Part shown: positions 63,509-64,000 of the stretch, piece after piece
Numbering within the stretch: the stretch's first letter is position 1
How the letters are laid out: each line of letters starts with the position of its first letter
NCBI RefSeq assembly: GCF_009696005.1
Contig: NZ_VUMV01000001.1
Coordinates: 248,001-312,000, forward strand
From: Bilifractor porci
GTDB lineage: Bacteria > Bacillota > Clostridia > Lachnospirales > Lachnospiraceae
Length of the DNA: 64,000 bases
Direction of reading: 5' to 3'
The notes under the pieces: model-generated
What the model was told of the DNA's origin: nothing
Database searches by the model: none
What the model saw: only the letters and a program-made list of their open reading frames with translations
Program-made: the position numbers and the translations under genes

Positions 63509-64000
63509 TCAGCCCTTCAGGATTGCCACGGTATCCCTGCAGATGGCAAGCTCCTCGTTGGTCGGGATAACGCATACCGCGACCTTGGAGTCGTCGGTGG
63601 AGATCTTTACATTTTCTCCGCGGACAGCGTTCTTTTCGTCGTCAATCTGAATTCCCATGTAGGTGAAATTGCTCATGATTTCTTTCCGGATTTCCTTGTC
63701 GTTCTCACCGATTCCCGCGGTGAAGGCAATGGCATCCACACCGTTCATGGCCGCGATATAGGCGCCGATGGTGGTAACAACACGGTACGCAAACACCTCC
63801 AGGGCAACCTTTGCGTCCTGGTTTCCGTCCGCCGCCGCACTGGCAAGATCGCGGAAATCACTGGAAAGACCGCGGGAAAGACCGTATACGCCGGATTTCT
63901 TGTTCAGAATCTGCAGAACACCGGAAGCGTCCAGGTTCAGCTTCTTGCCGAGGAATTCCACCACAGAGGGATCCACATCACCGGAGCGGGTTCCCATGCA
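63509..64000 (-). CDS. ackA: Acetate kinase, C-terminal part (cut by window edge)
   Basis: Acetate kinase turns acetyl phosphate and ADP into acetate and ATP. The last 164 codons are visible; the N terminus is beyond the right edge. The fragment includes [11 protein letters not shown] (catalytic glycine-rich loop), [17 protein letters not shown], and [18 protein letters not shown], the phosphate-binding AGIGEN motif near the end. The product ends in [12 protein letters not shown]. It lies 167 bases upstream of pta in the same direction, the standard ackA-pta order. Identity is firm, though partial. Confidence 0.96.
   Translation of the reverse strand, partial: CMGTRSGDVDPSVVEFLGKKLNLDASGVLQILNKKSGVYGLSRGLSSDFRDLASAAADGNQDAKVALEVFAYRVVTTIGAYIAAMNGVDAIAFTAGIGENDKEIRKEIMSNFTYMGIQIDDEKNAVRGENVKISTDDSKVAVCVIPTNEELAICRDTVAILKG

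Overview
The window (64 kb, moderately GC-rich) reads as chromosome of a spore-forming Clostridia member, most likely Lachnospiraceae. The grounds are a fused IspH-ribosomal S1 gene, the sporulation-linked YtfJ/GerW gene, a bacterial V-type ATPase operon, strong consensus sigma-A promoters and AGGAGG ribosome binding sites. No rRNA, tRNA, CRISPR array, insertion sequence or prophage was seen. Almost every gene is on the minus strand; the exceptions are the YprB-like gene (22.8 kb) and the DUF3786/RpiR/flavoprotein operon (27.2-30.0 kb).

Layout. 0-9.2 kb: amino-acid metabolism (truncated lysC, DUF5662, ilvN, ilvB; ilvE), a GlgX-like protein that has lost most catalytic residues, exonuclease III and an Orn/Lys/Arg-type decarboxylase. 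9.4-14.6 kb: EF-G-like GTPase, rpmB, ytfJ, DUF2953, a small unknown gene and a Nudix hydrolase. 14.8-22.6 kb: a cell-wall and recombination run transcribed as ruvA, ruvB, zapA, U32 peptidase, FtsW/RodA, class B PBP. 24.2-26.8 kb: cmk and ispH-S1. 30.1-39.0 kb: a complete V-type ATPase operon (G/H-I-K-E-C-F-A-B-D).

39.2-41.2 kb is a small AT-richer accessory island: a BglII-family restriction enzyme, an MT-A70 adenine methyltransferase and an orphan Phd-type antitoxin. 41.3-47.7 kb carries an LCP cell-wall ligase, the GGGtGRT/NifU-like pair of unknown function, a left-handed beta-helix transferase and topoisomerase III. 47.8-54.5 kb: asd, argH, queH, a flippase-like membrane protein, ilvA and ftsY. 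54.5-64 kb: smc, rnc, plsX, a surface lipoprotein, a second Nudix gene, rpmF, pta and truncated ackA.

The ilvA, ilvB, ilvN and ilvE genes cover threonine deamination, acetolactate formation and the final transamination of isoleucine/valine/leucine synthesis. lysC and asd supply the aspartate family, including threonine for ilvA. pta and ackA give acetate and ATP. The least explained elements are the GGGtGRT/NifU-like operon, the GH13-like pseudoenzyme, a duplicated motif in the asd leader, a four-hairpin block at 14.6-14.8 kb, and a palindrome filling the spacer of the lipoprotein/plsX promoter.
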